64,000 nt of DNA from Chionomys nivalis (Eukaryota; Chordata; Mammalia; Rodentia; Cricetidae): assembly GCF_950005125.1 (NCBI RefSeq), contig NC_080095.1, positions 8,155,701 to 8,219,700 of the forward strand, read 5' to 3'. The position numbers and the translations under genes are program-made. Below the pieces are notes generated by a model. The model saw only the letters and a list, made by a program, of their open reading frames with translations. It ran no database searches and was not told the DNA's origin. Below, piece by piece: positions 1-13,317 of the stretch (its first letter is position 1; each line of letters opens with the position of its first letter).

Positions 1-604
1 AAAAATATCATTAAATTACTTTTCATACAACTGATTTATTTACCCAGTGTGTATACATGAGTGTTAAGAGTAGGTTTGAGGTTATTCATAATAATCTGAT
101 CTTAAGTTTACTGCCTTTCCAGAACCAGTACCCTGACCTACAGTCTCAAGCTTTTACAGACACTGACTTTCTCTGACACAACCTCATTCTTCATGTTCTT
201 CTGGATATGATGAAATCACTCTTGTTCTATAGAGTGATTAGTTTTGGGTACCTGGGGCAATAACAAGCAGCATGGAATCCTGTTGTACTTGATAATCTCA
301 AGGGGTTGAATCAGTAAGAAATCTCTGTAGTTTAGAGGGATAGTTTGGCATGTTCCTGTAACCAACATAAATCCCCTTGAATTATGAATGTTATGTCAAA
401 AATTTATATATTGTGGTAGGCAGGAATATCGTTGGCCTATTCTATGGTAGAGACATTAGAGTCTCTGTTGAATTTAAAATACAGTCTTCATAAAGCACTC
501 TCCTGTCTCCACCAACAGAAAAGCATTAATGATCAGCTGGCAAGGGAATGTCCTGATTATGTCTTCTGAATTGAACAAAACTCAACAATGTAAGGCATCA
601 GTCA

Positions 605-810
605 AGTGACTGTACAGCCACTGTGGAATCAGTGCGACTGCTCCAGAGGAAGGTTGGAATAGCCTTACACCAGCATCCAGCTATACCACTCCGGAGCATA
701 TACCCAAATGACTCTACATCCTTCTAGAGACACTCACTCAATAATGTTCACTACTACTCTACAGATAATAGCTAGAAATTGGAAAGAGCCTCATTGCTCC
801 TGTTATCATC
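605..810 (+). mobile_element. Old LINE-1 ORF2 3'-end relic
   Basis: The text matches the familiar end of L1 ORF2, with the stretch around the 'gcatatacccaaa' motif and 'aatagctagaaattggaaagagcc'. It is heavily mutated and flanked by unrelated sequence. The same relic sits in the paralogous place at about 20590-20800, so it predates the block A duplication. Confidence 0.5.
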
Positions 811-1848
811 CATTCCAGGATTCTTTTTTGTTGTGTAACCATTCTACCCCTTGCATTTGATGAGGACATTGATGATGATCTAAGAATCTCATAGAGATAA
901 TGTCAGATACAATCCTATTTCAATATATATAATTTAATCATGAATGAAAAGTCATTGTGACATTGAAATGCCCTGAAATATGAACCAAGTGTAGTTGCAG
1001 GTTTTATTGCCCATCCTTCCATGGGGGTTCAGTGCCTCAGCTGCCTCTCAGCACTGAGGGTTTGGTTTCTTTATAAAGTGTTACTATAACTTTGTGGTAA
1101 TGGAAAGTCATGGGTTAGGCACATCTTGATGTATTTATATTTTAAACGTTTAAATAAGAAGTTTATTCCTAAAAATGAATTGATCACTTTTGACATAGAT
1201 TTCTTTAAAGAAATCAGTTTACTCAAGTTTTTTCTATATTTTAAGTCAGGTTCACATCACAAAGTCACTGTGAAAGGTGTTCAAAATTAGGCAAATCATT
1301 GTTTTTCTTAACTCTAAAACATCCATTGTGGCAATAAAAAAGAGATTGCATTGTGTTTTAACGTCACAGTACCAGGCCCTGTGTGGTTACTTTCAGTGTC
1401 TTCTGTACTTCTGGCCCTCCTCCAGTATGCTCAAGGGCTGAGAGAAATGAGCTAACTAATCATGTCTTTGCCAACAGTTAATGTTTTCTGTTGGTGCTGT
1501 TTTTAAAGAATTACAGAGCAGTATAAAGATGAAGCTACTAATATTGAATAAATAGAAATCTCTAATACGTGAGGCAGGAAATTAACAGATTAGTAGTCAA
1601 CGAGATATCACTCTCTCCCATGCGATTATAGACTGCATAGCAGTCAGCCTGCAAGGTCACCTACTCTTCTCTGCTCCATTCACAACTCATGAGATGTGTT
1701 ATATACTGAATACCTGGCTCACCATGTGGGCTACTTTCTCTGGGGTAAAAGTGAACTCCAGTGAGGTCTTCTGGCTTTCCCCTCAAAGACTGGCTCACCC
1801 TAAGTCTTAATACTTCATTACTTCATGAAATTCAACACCTAGCAAGGA

Positions 1849-1856
1849 ATGCAAAT
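1849..1856 (+). promoter_or_regulatory. Ig V promoter octamer ATGCAAAT
   Basis: This is a perfect octamer, the Oct-factor site of Ig V promoters, about 70 bp upstream of the leader ATG of the IGHV8-type pseudogene. The same spacing is seen in the paralogue at 21877-21884. Confidence 0.8.
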
Positions 1857-1926
1857 CTCTCTGGGATTCTCCCAACTCTGCCTTGAAAAACCAAAGCTGG
1901 GTCTGGGTACTCACTAGTGTGCAGCC

Positions 1927-2363
1927 ATGGACAGATGTCCTTCTTCATTCCTGCTTTTGATAAACCCTGCATGTGAGTGCCAAGACTCACTATAGGGCAA
2001 ATTTCTATATTATCACCCATTCCAATCTTATCCTTTGCTTTCCTTTCTCCACCTTTATCCTGTCCCAAATTACACTGAAGGAATCTGGCCCTGGGCTGTT
2101 TCAGCGCTCCCAGGATCTCATACTGACGTGGTCTTTCTCTGGCATTTCACTGAGCACTTCTGGTATAGGTGTGAGTTAGTTCCATCAGCCCCCAGGAAAG
2201 GGTTTGAAGTGGCTTGCAAACATTTGGTGGGATGATACTAAGTTCTACAACACACCCCTAAAGAGTTCGCTCATAGTCTCCAAGGACACCAACAACTGGG
2301 TATTCCTTAACACCACCAGTCTGTATGTTCCAGATACTGCTACATACTTCTGTGCACGAAGAG
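1927..2363 (+). pseudogene. IGHV: IGHV8-type (VH3609-like) V segment pseudogene 1
   Basis: A heavy-chain V segment with leader exon 1927-1972 (46 nt, good GT donor at 1973) and V exon about 2055-2363. FR1 begins QITLKESGPG and FR3 ends DTATYFCARR, which is the mouse VH3609/IGHV8 pattern. Lesions are visible. The acceptor AG before the V exon is CT (2053-2054). The first canonical cysteine codon reads Trp (LTW instead of LTC). The invariant FR2 tryptophan is a TAG stop (2177-2179). The frame is otherwise open across the exon, so decay is by substitution only. The octamer upstream and the RSS downstream remain. It cannot encode a normal V domain. The subgroup is assigned from remembered mouse sequences. 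Confidence 0.9.
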
Positions 2364-2402
2364 CACATTGACCCAGCCTCTGCTGACAGCAGCACAATAT
2401 CT
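2364..2402 (+). promoter_or_regulatory. V recombination signal sequence (23-type), IGHV8 pseudogene 1
   Basis: Heptamer CACATTG (2364-2370) is followed by a 23-bp spacer and a weak nonamer ACAATATCT (2394-2402). The CAC needed for RAG cleavage is kept, but the last heptamer bases and the nonamer differ from consensus. The paralogue has the same CACATTG heptamer. Confidence 0.75.
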
Positions 2403-3920
2403 CAGGCTGCTTCTCAGTTCTATGCCCTACTCCTACAATTCAGAGGTTTGGGAATGGACATAGATTTCCTGCTAGCCTCTGGGGATTCCTCTACACTATT
2501 TGTTTCAGAGCCCTGGCTTCCTGATACACAAATGAAGTCCCTTTTAAAAATTATTCAGGAATGAAAATCTGTTCCTAAGATTTTTGTGGAGGCCTAAAAA
2601 TGTGAACATAGTTCCATATTGTCTGAAAGTCAGACAGTTTTGATTTGTCCAAAGTTGTTGGCAAGTGAGACTGCACATCCTGACCTAGGATGTGGTTACT
2701 TGGTCCTTTTGACATTAAGTTGATCCACTCTATCCTGACCAATGATCAGGATTTTCAAGCATTCCCTGGCTCCTCATTTTGAAATAGTTTTCACCTTGAG
2801 AGTGACTTCCTAAAGGATACTTGGCCTAGGGTGAGTTCACTGCCTAAACAACAAAGTGCTAATGACTTGGTGTCATAGTATTGAAGCAAATAACTGTTCC
2901 AGTTGTCTTTTCTATCATGTGAAAGCAGTTTTTTGTCTTCTTCCCCTGGTTGTATTGGGATATAAAAGTCTTTGAAAAATTAAATGCAGGCAAATTTCAG
3001 TGTTCACTGGAACTCCCTCCTGATGCTATCCTATGCTTCTATTTTATTATTTTCATGCATGTACTCATACTCATTACTGACTTTTCTTATCTTCATGCTC
3101 CTACCCTTGTGTTAACTTTCCTGAAGCTGGTCTCCATCAGGTTTTTTAAGTATTAAGGGTGTCTTGTTCCTAACCCAGGTGGTTTAGAGATGTTTTTGCA
3201 CTCAATCTTTGGACTCATATCCCCCAAAGAGCAGATTCCAAATTATTGAAACTTTCAGTAAACTACTGGATATTTGGAAGATTGGCATTCCTAGACAAGC
3301 ATTCATAAATTTGATCATTGACCAAAGTGGCTTCATGTAAATCACAAAATAACTCAGGCTACCGCCAAGGCTTGGTTGTTCTTCACAAACTGATGGTAAA
3401 ACCCTATTGTTAAAGACAACACTTATATATCTCATCAGACATGGAGAATTTTTGTTGGTACCTTACTGGAGGACTTATCTACTGATTTCACAGCAGTTGA
3501 AGGTACTTGTTAGGCTCGCAGACGAAAAGTGTAATAATAAACCTAACAACAATCTGTGACCCACAATGGTGATCTGCCAGTTAGATATGCTTGTGTATTC
3601 ATTAGTGGCACAAATATTGTGGGATTAATCAGCCATTATTTGTTTGGATTTAAAGCTCTATGAATGTAAACCATACTTGAAACTGCTAGAACATTCTAGA
3701 AGTTGTAGTGAGGTTGCTTATAGGAAACCCAATGTTATGCTAAATCAACGGTTTTCCACTTGTGGGATATGACCTCTTAGGGAATTGAATAACCCTTTCA
3801 CAGGGGTCAAAGAACTCATTCACATAGGTCACATATCAGGTACCTTGTAATTCAGATATTTACACTAATTCATAGTGGAAAATTACAGTTACATAATATC
3901 AACGAAATAATTTTTTGTTT

Positions 3921-5695
3921 AGGTAGTATTTTAAAGAAAAAAAAAGTAAAGTCTTTAAAGAGACAGTGTACAGATAGTTATAGATTAAAAGAAATAATGA
4001 TAAATAAGCCATGTAAAAATGGAAAATTCACAGAGAGTCTGGATTATGTACATTGTGTTTTCTTTAAAATTTTTGACTGTAAAAGAGCTAAGTACAGAGA
4101 GACATTTCATTATATGGGCTGCCAAGAATGGATATCATAAGGGTATTATGACTTCAGAATTTGGGTCTAAGGATATGATGCTTTGGAAAGGAGTTTCTTC
4201 TTTTGTTTTCACAGAGGATAAGACCCTGTGGATTATTTCTATCCCAATATTACCATAGACCATGCCCTCCTGAAAGGTTGCTGTGAACACCCTCAAAAAA
4301 TTACTTCACTCAATTGCCAACTGAGATGACCCTGGCACACAGGTTATACCATGAAAGACCTAATTAACGATGCCCCCATTCAGCAGGAAGCAGTTTGGAG
4401 AGAAAAAACTGTGCCCATGTTCCAAAATATGGTTTATAAATGCTCTTTTACATTTAAAGGGGGATATGATATAGATATGAATATATTAATTAAGGTATTG
4501 TGATTGTGTAGTTAATTTAAAAATGTATAATAGGAAATATAAGTTGTTGATGAATAATCATCATTAATAGTAAAGCTTGTAGTCATGTTAGTTAGATTTA
4601 CTAGATATATACAGATATATTTCAGTTGGATAGGCATTCTTCACATCTTTCAAAGACTACAGAATATGGCATTTGATGTTTTAATAACTTAGGGCTTTTC
4701 ATGACAATGAGACACGTCTGCTCATGGCAGCGCCAAGCTACTTCAAGAGGAAGATGGGCATCGAAGAGGCTCCTTATGGAGTTGGATAGCCATTTGGGCA
4801 AGAAACTGTTCTTGCCTGGACTGTTGCATAAACTGGACACAAAGAACCTATAGAGAGAAGACTGCTGAACTTGCCTAAAGGTGAGATGGTCTTTCGGGGT
4901 TCCTGACTCATGAAAGAGTCTGTGAGACATTCTGCAGGACACAGCAGAAAGTGACTGAACTGTTTTTGGAATTTCCTGCTTGATAAAAATATCTGCTGGA
5001 TACTATGGGCCTGAAGGCTGAAGATGGATGCCCCAATGGTACAAAGGAACTTTGGGTGACTGTCCAGGCAGTGAGATGTCTCTGTCATTTCTAGAATTTT
5101 GGATTTCTTGTTTGCTTAGGTAATACTATATCCTTCTGGAGTCTTTGATGGAGTTGAAGAATAAATAGATAGTTATAGTTTTCCTTAGTTATGATAAAAA
5201 ATAGATGTAAATATTGTAACTGTAGTTCTTGCTTGATAACTGTTTTGTTATATGTAATTTTACTATGTTAAAATGAAAGCCTTCTTTTTTGTTTAAACAG
5301 AAAAGGGGGAAATGATGGAGGAGGGTCATCTTTCTATCTGTTGCTCTCATTGGTTAATTATTAAAGAAACTGCTTGGCCTTTGATAAGGTAGAATTTAGA
5401 TAGGTGGAGTAAACAGAACAGAATGCTGGGAGAAAAAGCCGAGTCAGGAGTCGCCATGATTCTCCCACTCCAGACAGACGCAGGTTAAGATCTTTCCTGG
5501 TAAGCCAGCGCATGGTGCTACACAGATCATTAGAAATGAGTTAGATCAGTATGTAAGAGTTAGCCAATAAGAGGCTAAAACTAATGGGCCAAGCAGTATT
5601 TAAAAGAAAACAGTTTCTGTGTAATAATTTTGGGTATAAAGCTAGCCGTGTAGGCGGCCGGGTGCCAGGAACTTAGCCTGCCACTCATCACTACA
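3921..5695 (+). mobile_element. 5'-truncated class II ERV fragment with 3' LTR
   Basis: Block A copy 2 lacks this segment: the flanks meet at about 23975. The left end does not start with an LTR. The first part (about 4130-4260) resembles the C-terminal DNA-binding domain of a betaretrovirus-like integrase. It continues with a long non-coding 3' region of the same type seen in the two larger ERVs of this window. A polypurine run (5301-5312) then leads into an LTR. A short TTTTG repeat at both edges may be the target-site duplication. The ORFs inside are broken fragments. Confidence 0.75.
5313..5695 (+). repeat. 3' LTR of ERV fragment (mys-type candidate)
   Basis: The 383-bp unit starts TG directly after the purine tract and ends CA. 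It contains TATA-like and AT-rich promoter text near 5600. The sequence resembles an LTR I remember as abundant in cricetid rodents (mys/MYSERV group). That family name is from memory and would need a Repbase/Dfam search. Confidence 0.7.
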
Positions 5696-6417
5696 TTTTG
5701 TGGTCACTACAACATGAGGAACTATATGAAAGGATTACAGCAGTAGGAAGGTTGAGGGACAATGTGCTAAAGGAATAGAACAATAAAATAATTCCCAGTG
5801 GCATGCGTGTACATGCATATTAATCTGTGCTTCACACAAGTATCATTAGTGTAGCTTCTTTCAGAATATGGGAAATAACATAGAGAATCTCAAATGTACA
5901 GTCTATAGAGCATGAGCAATATTGGACCACTCAGTTATAAATGTGTTGTCTTAAGCAAATGTTCTCCTCAGGACTCAAGGACTAATGTAGAAGAAGAGCT
6001 TAAAAGACTTTAAGATCCAGTGGTGGTGAATGAGTCGAAGGACACAGTCTGTTTCAGACACAATAGGATTGATGCACTTATGAACTCACTAGACTGTGTA
6101 AGTAGATACAGGGCTTGCACATGTTCAAACAACATGGGACCTACTGCCAAGAGGGGAAATAAACAGGACTCCCAATCCTAAAGAAGAAACTATCTGTAAT
6201 TGGTATGAACATGCAAAAAAAAAATAGTGTACTTCAGGGGAATTTCAGTGGCTGAATTAAACACACTTCCCAATAGGTCTTATACAAACATCAATACATC
6301 ACACAGTGGTATTTTTGAAGATGTTTCTTTAACTACGTAAATTTATTTGGGCATTTTCTTGTCTTGCTAATCTTTGGTTTATATATTTTGTTCCTGATTC
6401 TTTTGTTTAGGTGATTC

Positions 6418-6418
<1 letters not shown>

Positions 6419-6465
<47 letters not shown>

Positions 6466-6523
6466 AGAGAGACAGAGAGAGACAGAGAGACAGAGATAGA
6501 GATTCAGAGAGAAAAAGAGAGAT
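6419..6523. repeat. Microsatellite (TG)n then (GA)n/(GACA)n
   Basis: An alternating TG run is followed by imperfect GA and GACAGA repeats. The paralogous spot near 24685 has only a short impure GA-rich tract, so the expansion came after the block A duplication. Confidence 0.9.
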
Positions 6524-7800
6524 GAGATTGTTTTTGAAAAATTGAAAGCAAGGCTGTGCAATTTAGATATCAGGGAGGTGAGGAGGATCTAGAAGCAGTT
6601 CAGAAAAAGAATAAGTATGGTCAGAGTGTATTGCTTAAAAACAATTTTCTTTAATAAAGAAAATTTAAATGAAACATGCTAATATCCCCTCAAAAATTGT
6701 ATATTGAATTTTTCCATAAATGAGGGTATTGTGTAGAGACTAAACATGTTTATTAATGTTTCTGGCATGCATATGAACAAGCTGGTTGGAGAGTTTCAAG
6801 TTTCATGTCAGGTTCCTATTGAACTGTTGATTTCATCTCTCATAATCCGGTAGAATCTATGACGATTTCTTAATGTTTTATTGTTCATACGTATTATCAC
6901 AAGATGGGCAGAGTCATTATAGAAAAGTGCTCTCTTATAACCATACTCAAGCACAGAAACAGTCAAACAATTCTTTGTAACTGATATTAAAGATTATAAT
7001 TCAGTTTCCATCCATTTATTTCATATTGTCTTACATGACATCATCGGGACAGCATTCATGTTCCAGTGAAGATATCTAAGATTCAGACTCTTCCTACTGT
7101 TGGTTCATTTTCATTTTCTGTAAGTCAAGTTGTCACTCATTATCCATTCTTGGAAACACAGGCCTGTTTCAGTACTAAGTTCAAAATTGTTTCAGCTCGA
7201 AGAGTCTTCCAGTCCTGAGATACATCAGTACTTACTCATTTATGTCAATATTCTTACTCTCCTGTGTAATATTGTGCAATACTTTACTCTGTCAATAAAA
7301 AATACAAAGTTTACCATGAACAGAAGTGAACTGGATCGTCATTCTTCAGTTGAGAAGATTCAAGATATCACTATTTGACACAGACAATGACTTTCTTGTC
7401 CTTGATGATGCTGATTCATAAAATTCATGAATTTTCTGAGATGAATAACCTGTAGATATTGTTTATCACTTCTGCTGGAGGAAATTGTACAGCTCTATAG
7501 AAACATATCCAAACTTTTGGTCCTGCACCTGATGTATATGACCACTGAGGAAATCATGCTGTATCAATCTTTGAGTGAATCAGAGAGATGAGATCAGAAC
7601 GAGGTTCCAGATACAATCCGTTTTGCAAAGAGTGTTATGAATAGTGCAAATGGTTCTCAGGCCTTTTAGCAATGTTGAAAAGCATCAATTATAGAAAAAT
7701 GAAAGAACTACTGAGAATTCTGATGAGTGAAAGCGAACCCAGGCATAGAAGTATGGAAAAATACACACAGTAGAGTGTGAGTGAGAATGCTAGACATAAA

Positions 7801-7823
7801 TGTGTGTGTGTGTGTGTGTGTGT
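7801..7823. repeat. (TG)n microsatellite
   Basis: Twenty-three bases of pure TG. The block A copy 2 has only a short 'tgtgtgcatgca' at the same place. Confidence 0.9.
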
Positions 7824-8720
7824 ATTTTAAGGAGACCCTTGCCCAGCTTAACACACATTGCTGCAGCTCAGCCTGTATTATGATCCTCACATTAGTTTAA
7901 CTTAGGGAAAAAAATTATGCCTTCTTTTTATATTGTCACTCTGTCATGTATGTAGTGATGAGAGAAAAATATCTTTGTAAATCTACACTGCTGAATCAGC
8001 CAAAATTCCTACACATTCACACTCATGATAGCCACTAGTATCCGGTGATGCTGGGCTATGAAGCACACCATCATACACTTTACACTGGAGAGAAGAGATG
8101 CTAAAATTCAAGAGAAACACCACCACATCCTGCAGTACCCTGAATTGTAGGGATAACTGCTCCTCTACATGAAAAGAGAATCTTGTCCTCAGGATGTTTC
8201 TCAGTGTTCTGACAGTCCAGAGAACATCATATAAATTCTGACCTGTGATTGAAGACAAGACATGCATTGGACTGGTCCCAGTATCCTCTAACCTGAAATA
8301 TTAGGTCCATATGATTTGTGATCCTGAAGCTAGAGGAAAACATATGTGAATAGCCTCACTTTCTATAGCCACATTTTTTGTTTTAGTCTTTTAAACTCCA
8401 TTTTTGACATTTAACCACACATGCAAACAAAATCTTACATAGTGCTGTTAGCTTCTCTCGTTCCTGGGAGGACAATCCAAAACAGTCTTTATCAGTGAAA
8501 ACAGTGTAGCCGTGAAAAAACTGCTACAGATAGATTCCATAACACCTATAGAAAAGACTGGGTTTCATGGAGATGTGGAAAACAGCTTTGTGCAGCTCAC
8601 CATTCTTTCTTGAATCATCTACTCAACATCACCTTAGGACAACGAAGACAGATGTCAAAGTCATAGTTTATGCACTGTGTTTAAACTCATATATAAACTT
8701 GTATTAGGTGATTCTCCAAA

Positions 8721-8735
8721 CCAGCAGGTGGCACT
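8721..8735 (+). promoter_or_regulatory. CTCF-type motif CCAGCAGGTGGCACT
   Basis: This is a close match to the CTCF core in forward orientation. It is unchanged in the paralogous block C at 62296-62310 although surrounding bases differ. V-region CTCF sites in mouse Igh shape locus contraction. Function here is inferred from the motif only. Confidence 0.6.
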
Positions 8736-9569
8736 CTAGATCCATCCACCAATGCCTGAGAAATAAATGGTAGCAGAAGCAGATAAGGAAGTTGTGCAAT
8801 GACTGATTTCCTATCTGGATTCCATTGCCAACATTATTACATTCAGAGATGGTGGAGTAGTTGAAATTTGAGATCCCTGTGCTATCTCAATACTTGAGAG
8901 CTTTTTTGTTTAATACAATCAATACATGAGGTCAAATTGTAATATATGAGACAAATTGGAATCCTATTGCCACTGGATAGGAAACTAGGTCATGAACCAC
9001 TCATTATTGTAGGTTAAGAATATTTGAGTCTCAGGATCATGGGAAATATTTTGGGGGAAATTGTCCCCAAAATACAGAGCTGATACCACTGGTGTGTCGA
9101 CAGTTCTTCAGACCCCTGGTAATGGATGGAAGACAGCAGTCTCCAGTGTTCTATGCTAGTGTCAGATGGGGGCAGGATGGTCAATGCATCTTCACAGCAT
9201 CACTGTTATGGTTGACTCTGAGGAGGATCAGATGGTCCATGAACCATAGACATGTGGGTCACATTAACAAACATAGATGTGATGACATTGTTCTCAGTGG
9301 GATGGAAGAGCTCTTGTCTATATAGGTGCAATAATGGAACAGGGAATGCATTTCCCCATACAGGTTTAGCACTTGGAACTCACCAACCCACTGACTAACT
9401 CAGAAAACCTTTACCTTTCTGTGCTAATCTTATTCCTGCTTTGATCTAAGGAATATTCTTCCTCATTCATGTATAAGTTTCAGAAACTATGTTTGTAAAT
9501 ACAGCAATGTGCACCTGTCCCACAGTACCACAATAATACTCTCTTGTTCACTGTCCCTGAGCACACAGG

Positions 9570-9988
9570 TTCTCAGTTCGTCCTACAGGTAGATCATCCT
9601 CTACCTGGTCTTAGCTGCAACACGTAAGTGTGTTTCCAAGATTGGGCTTGGCTTGAAGTCAGAAAATTGAGTGACAATGGCATCATTTTCATAATTGTCT
9701 ACTCTCACATTCAGATACTGCAGCCCCTGTAGATGAACTGAGGAATCCTGGAGGCACATTAAATGTGTCCTGCAAGTATTTTACTCATATTTTTCCCAGT
9801 GGGTATTGCAGAAACCTGAACATAGGATTGAAAGGATTGAGTGGAAACTCCCAAGCATTACCAGAATAAAGAGCATGGACAGAAGTTTGAGGACCAAGCT
9901 CCATTAGATGTAGACACGATGCCTAAGACTTCCTATATGGAGCTCAGAAGCATGATATGAGTAGTCTGTCATCTATTACTGTGTAAGA
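9570..9988 (+). pseudogene. IGHV: Decayed IGHV1-like V segment relic, copy 1
   Basis: A leader-like stretch (about 9575-9632) aligns with IGHV1 leaders, but the ATG is lost. It still meets a GTAAGT donor. The V exon (about 9697-9988) keeps recognisable pieces: LQ at the start, 'gtgtcctgcaag' for VSCK, 'tgggtattgcagaaacctg' for FR2, 'tacatgga'-like FR3 text and 'tattactgtgtaaga' for YYCVR. The acceptor AG is missing, and there are several stops and small deletions. It is flanked by an intact heptamer. A near-twin lies at 63150-63549, so the decay largely predates duplication of block C. Confidence 0.8.
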
Positions 9989-10026
9989 CACAGTGTCCTG
10001 TCCATAGCTGAGCTGGTTCAGAAACT
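9989..10026 (+). promoter_or_regulatory. RSS of decayed IGHV1-like relic
   Basis: A perfect heptamer CACAGTG (9989-9995) is followed by a 22-bp spacer and TCAGAAACT (10018-10026). The signal is better kept than the exon it belongs to. Confidence 0.75.
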
Positions 10027-10649
10027 TTGAAGGAACAGAAGGCTGTCTTGGGATGAGAGGACAGGAAAGGGTAACCTAAAGACTTGCTCAAAACTTGTGG
10101 TTAAGTATTGATGAAAGAAATAATAGGACTGAAATTAATTCCCATTGCATAAAGTAATTTCCTAATCACCATGCATGCAAAAATCACTTTTAAATTTGTA
10201 AAGTTGACCCACATATTCCCCTATTATTGTCATTGTCAACACATGTGTCTGCCATAATTGGGTAGATACTTTGGGACAGAAATGTTTGATCACACATTAA
10301 ATAATTGTCTAACTCCTAGGACATGACCAATATTGCTGTTCTTATATTAATAATAGTGATTCATCAATCCAATCCATATTTATATGCCTTGAGACATATA
10401 TTCAGTGTTTAAGCATTTCACATAGTCTTCTCCAGTCTGAACAACTTTCCCTTTAATTACAAGCCTGGTACATATTGTGATACTCAATTTGTCCACCTTA
10501 GGGGAAGATGCTCTTATCATTTCTCCACGATCTCACAGAGCCCAGGATTTGTGAATGAATTCCCTTATGAAAACGGGAGGTCTCCGTGAATCTGTACTGC
10601 TTAATAAGGCAAGTATTTCTCTGTTATCACCCATGATAGCCATAAACAT

Positions 10650-13317
10650 TCCACCAAACTGATGTTTTCCTTCCTTCCTCTCCCTCCAATCCCTACCTGT
10701 ATTTTTCCCTGTTCCCCCATTCAGTTCTTCATTTCTATTCAGTGGAGGACAGGTTTCTGATGGATATCAATAAAACATGGCATATCAATTTGGTGAGGCA
10801 ACTCAATATGAGGAAAAGTGTCCCAAAATTCAATAGAAGTGTGAGAGACAGCTGCCATCCCACTTTTTAGAATCCTACAAGAAGACCAAGTTACATAATT
10901 GTAGCATATACAGAGGGCCTAGGACATCTCAATGCAGGTTCTCTGCTTTTCAGTTAAGACTCTGTGAGCCCTTATGAGCTTACAGTGATTCTTTGACTTT
11001 TCTTATAGTGGTCTTGACACCTCTGAAATCTACCTACATCTTTCCCCTCTTCTACAGACTCCCTGAGTCTGCCTAATGTTTGACTGTGAGTCTCTTCATT
11101 TGTTTCCATTAACTCTTTTATAATACCTCTCTGATGACAGCTGGACTAGACACCAATCTATGGGTATACTAGAATAGCATTAATAATAATTTTATTAATT
11201 TTTCACAGTCACGTGTGGTTTTATCTTAGGTCACTCTGCTATTATTCACCCTCTGAATTCTGGTCCTCCAAGCAGTGTCAAGGGTGGGCTCCCTTGCATG
11301 TCATGAGACTCAAGCTGGACCAGTTATTGCTTGATCACTCCCACCATTTCTGTGCCACCTATACCCTAGCATACATTGTAGCCAGGACAAATTGTAGGAT
11401 GGAGGATTTGTGGATGGATTGTTGTCCTAGTCCCTCCACAGAAAGTGTTACCTGGTTATTGGAGATTGTCAGTTCAGATTCTGTAGCTCCCATTGTTAGA
11501 GTCTCCTTCATATATTCCAGAGAATTTCTATTGTGGTAGGTGTTTATCTTGTCCCTGAGATGCCTCCCAAATCCAGTTGTCTCTCCCAGTACTCTCTCTC
11601 CATCCTCCCTACACTTGACCCCTTCTTTTCCTGTCCCACTTAAGCCTCACCTTCAACCATGATGTCTATTCTATTTCCCCATGCCAGGGAGAATCATATG
11701 TTACCCCTTGATCTTTCCATGTTACTTTGACTACCTGAGTCTGTGTATTGTAGCATGGTTCACCTTTACAGATAATGTCCACTTACAAGTGAGTATATAC
11801 CGTGTTTTTCATTCGAGGTCCTGGTTACCTCACTCAGGATGAACTTTTCTAATTCAATCTATTTGTCCACAAATTTCATGATATCATTTTTTAGTAGTTG
11901 AGCATTTCCCCATTGAGTAACTGTTTCATTATTTCTTTATCCACTCTTTGTTTGATGACCATCTAGTTTCTGGCTATTATGTATAATGCTGCTATGAACA
12001 TGGTTGAGCTAGTGTACTTGTGTTAGGGTTAAGTGCCTGAGGTTCGTATAGGTAGATTTTGAAGGTGAGGTTCCCCATTTCTGAGAAACTGACATGTTGA
12101 TTTCCAAAGTGGTTGCACAAGTTTGCACTCCCATCATCAGTGTAAGAGAGTTTCTCTTGCTCTATCTATATCCTCATCAGCATGATGTGTTGCTGTGATT
12201 TTAATGTTAGGCATTCTGACAGGTGTAAGATGGAATCTCAGGGTCAGTTTGTATTGGGGACCTCTGAGTGACAACCTCAGTGTAGCTTCAGTGTTCATGA
12301 TGGCTAACAATGTTAAAAATTTCTTAACGTGCTTCCCCAACATTTGAGATTCTTCTAGTGAAGATTCTCTGTACCCCATTTTATATTGAATATTTTTGTT
12401 TTTCATTAATTTTTATTGAGCTCTACATTTTTCTCTGCTTCTCTCCCTGTCCCTCCCCTCCCCTTCAACCCTACCCCAAGGAACACATGGACCAATTTAC
12501 TCAGGATATCTTGTCTTTTTCTACTTATCATGTAGATTAGATCTATGTATGTTTCTCTTAGGGTCATCACTGTTGTCTAGGTTTTCTGGGAATTGTGATT
12601 TGTGGGCTGGTTTTCTTTTCTTTATGTTTAAAAACTACTTATGAGTAAGTACATGTGATAATTGTCTTTCTGGGTCTGGGTTAACTTACTCAAAATGATG
12701 TTTTCTAGCTCTATCCATTTACCTGTAAAATTCAAGATGTTGCTATTTTTTCTTCTGTGTATTACTCCATTGTGTAAATGTACTACATTTTCCTTATCCA
12801 TTCTTTGGTTGAGGCACATTTAGGTCATGTACTCAACTATGTTTATAAGAGCATTGTTTGTCATAGCCAGAACCTGGGATTATTTGTTTTTTATGTCTAG
12901 TCTTGAGATGTTTATGTGCTTTGAATATTAAAACTCTGTCTGATATGGGGTTGGTAAAGAAATTTACCACTCTGTACACTGGCATTTAGTTATTTTGATA
13001 GTTTCCTTTGATTTAAAAATCTCTTTAGTTTCATTAGGTGCCATTTGTTAATTGGTGATCTTAATGCCTGTGAAATTTTTGCATTGTTCAGGAAATTTAC
13101 TCCTGGGCCAATGTGTTGAAGGCTATTCCCCACTTTCTCTTCTATCAGGTTCAGTGTATCTGGTTTTATGTTGAGATCTTTTATCCACCTGGCCTTGAGT
13201 TTTGTGCAGGGTGATAGGTATGGAGCTATTTGCACTCTTCTACATGCTGACATCTATTTAGACCATCTTGTTGAAGATTCTTTCTTTTTTGCATTGTATA
13301 TTTTTTCTTTCTTTTCA
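10650..13317 (-). mobile_element. Old LINE-1 copies, minus strand
   Basis: Read on the minus strand this is L1 3' UTR (10650 to about 11500) followed by the end of ORF2. Minus-strand fragments at 12137-12406, 12628-12819 and 12990-13253 carry recognisable ORF2 C-terminal text such as RFHLTPVRM, WIELENIILSKLTQTQKD and RWIKDLNIKPDTLNLIEEKVG. At least two copies seem to be joined: a second A-tail-like T-rich start lies near 12395-12470. All frames are broken. The right-hand copy is interrupted by a young L1 at 13318 and resumes at 16459. Confidence 0.85.

Larger units (their letters stand above)
1..8505 (+). repeat. Segmental duplication block A, copy 1
   Basis: This stretch is a diverged paralogue of 19862-26785. 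Order and orientation match from the first bases (compare 1-100 with 19862-19965) to the text around 8250-8500 (compare 26530-26785). It holds an old L1 relic, an IGHV8-type pseudogene, an ERV insertion missing from copy 2, and long intergenic DNA (2600-3900, 5700-8500) in which I recognise no gene. Part of 7983-8267 is open on the minus strand, but it recurs with many differences in the paralogue and resembles no protein I know. Block boundaries are judged by eye. Confidence 0.85.
8515..10440 (+). repeat. Segmental duplication block C, copy 1
   Basis: It runs parallel to 62090-64000 with long, nearly identical stretches (for example 8930-9000 against 62510-62570, and 10150-10250 against 63720-63810). 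It contains a CTCF-type motif and a decayed IGHV1-like segment. The text at 9020-9330, open on the + strand, is not conserved as a frame in the copy and is unlikely to be coding. Confidence 0.85.

Noticed and set aside
4622..5088. Two overlapping open frames of over 100 codons on the minus strand
   Set aside because: Both lie antisense in the non-coding 3' region of an ERV fragment, and no known domain is visible.
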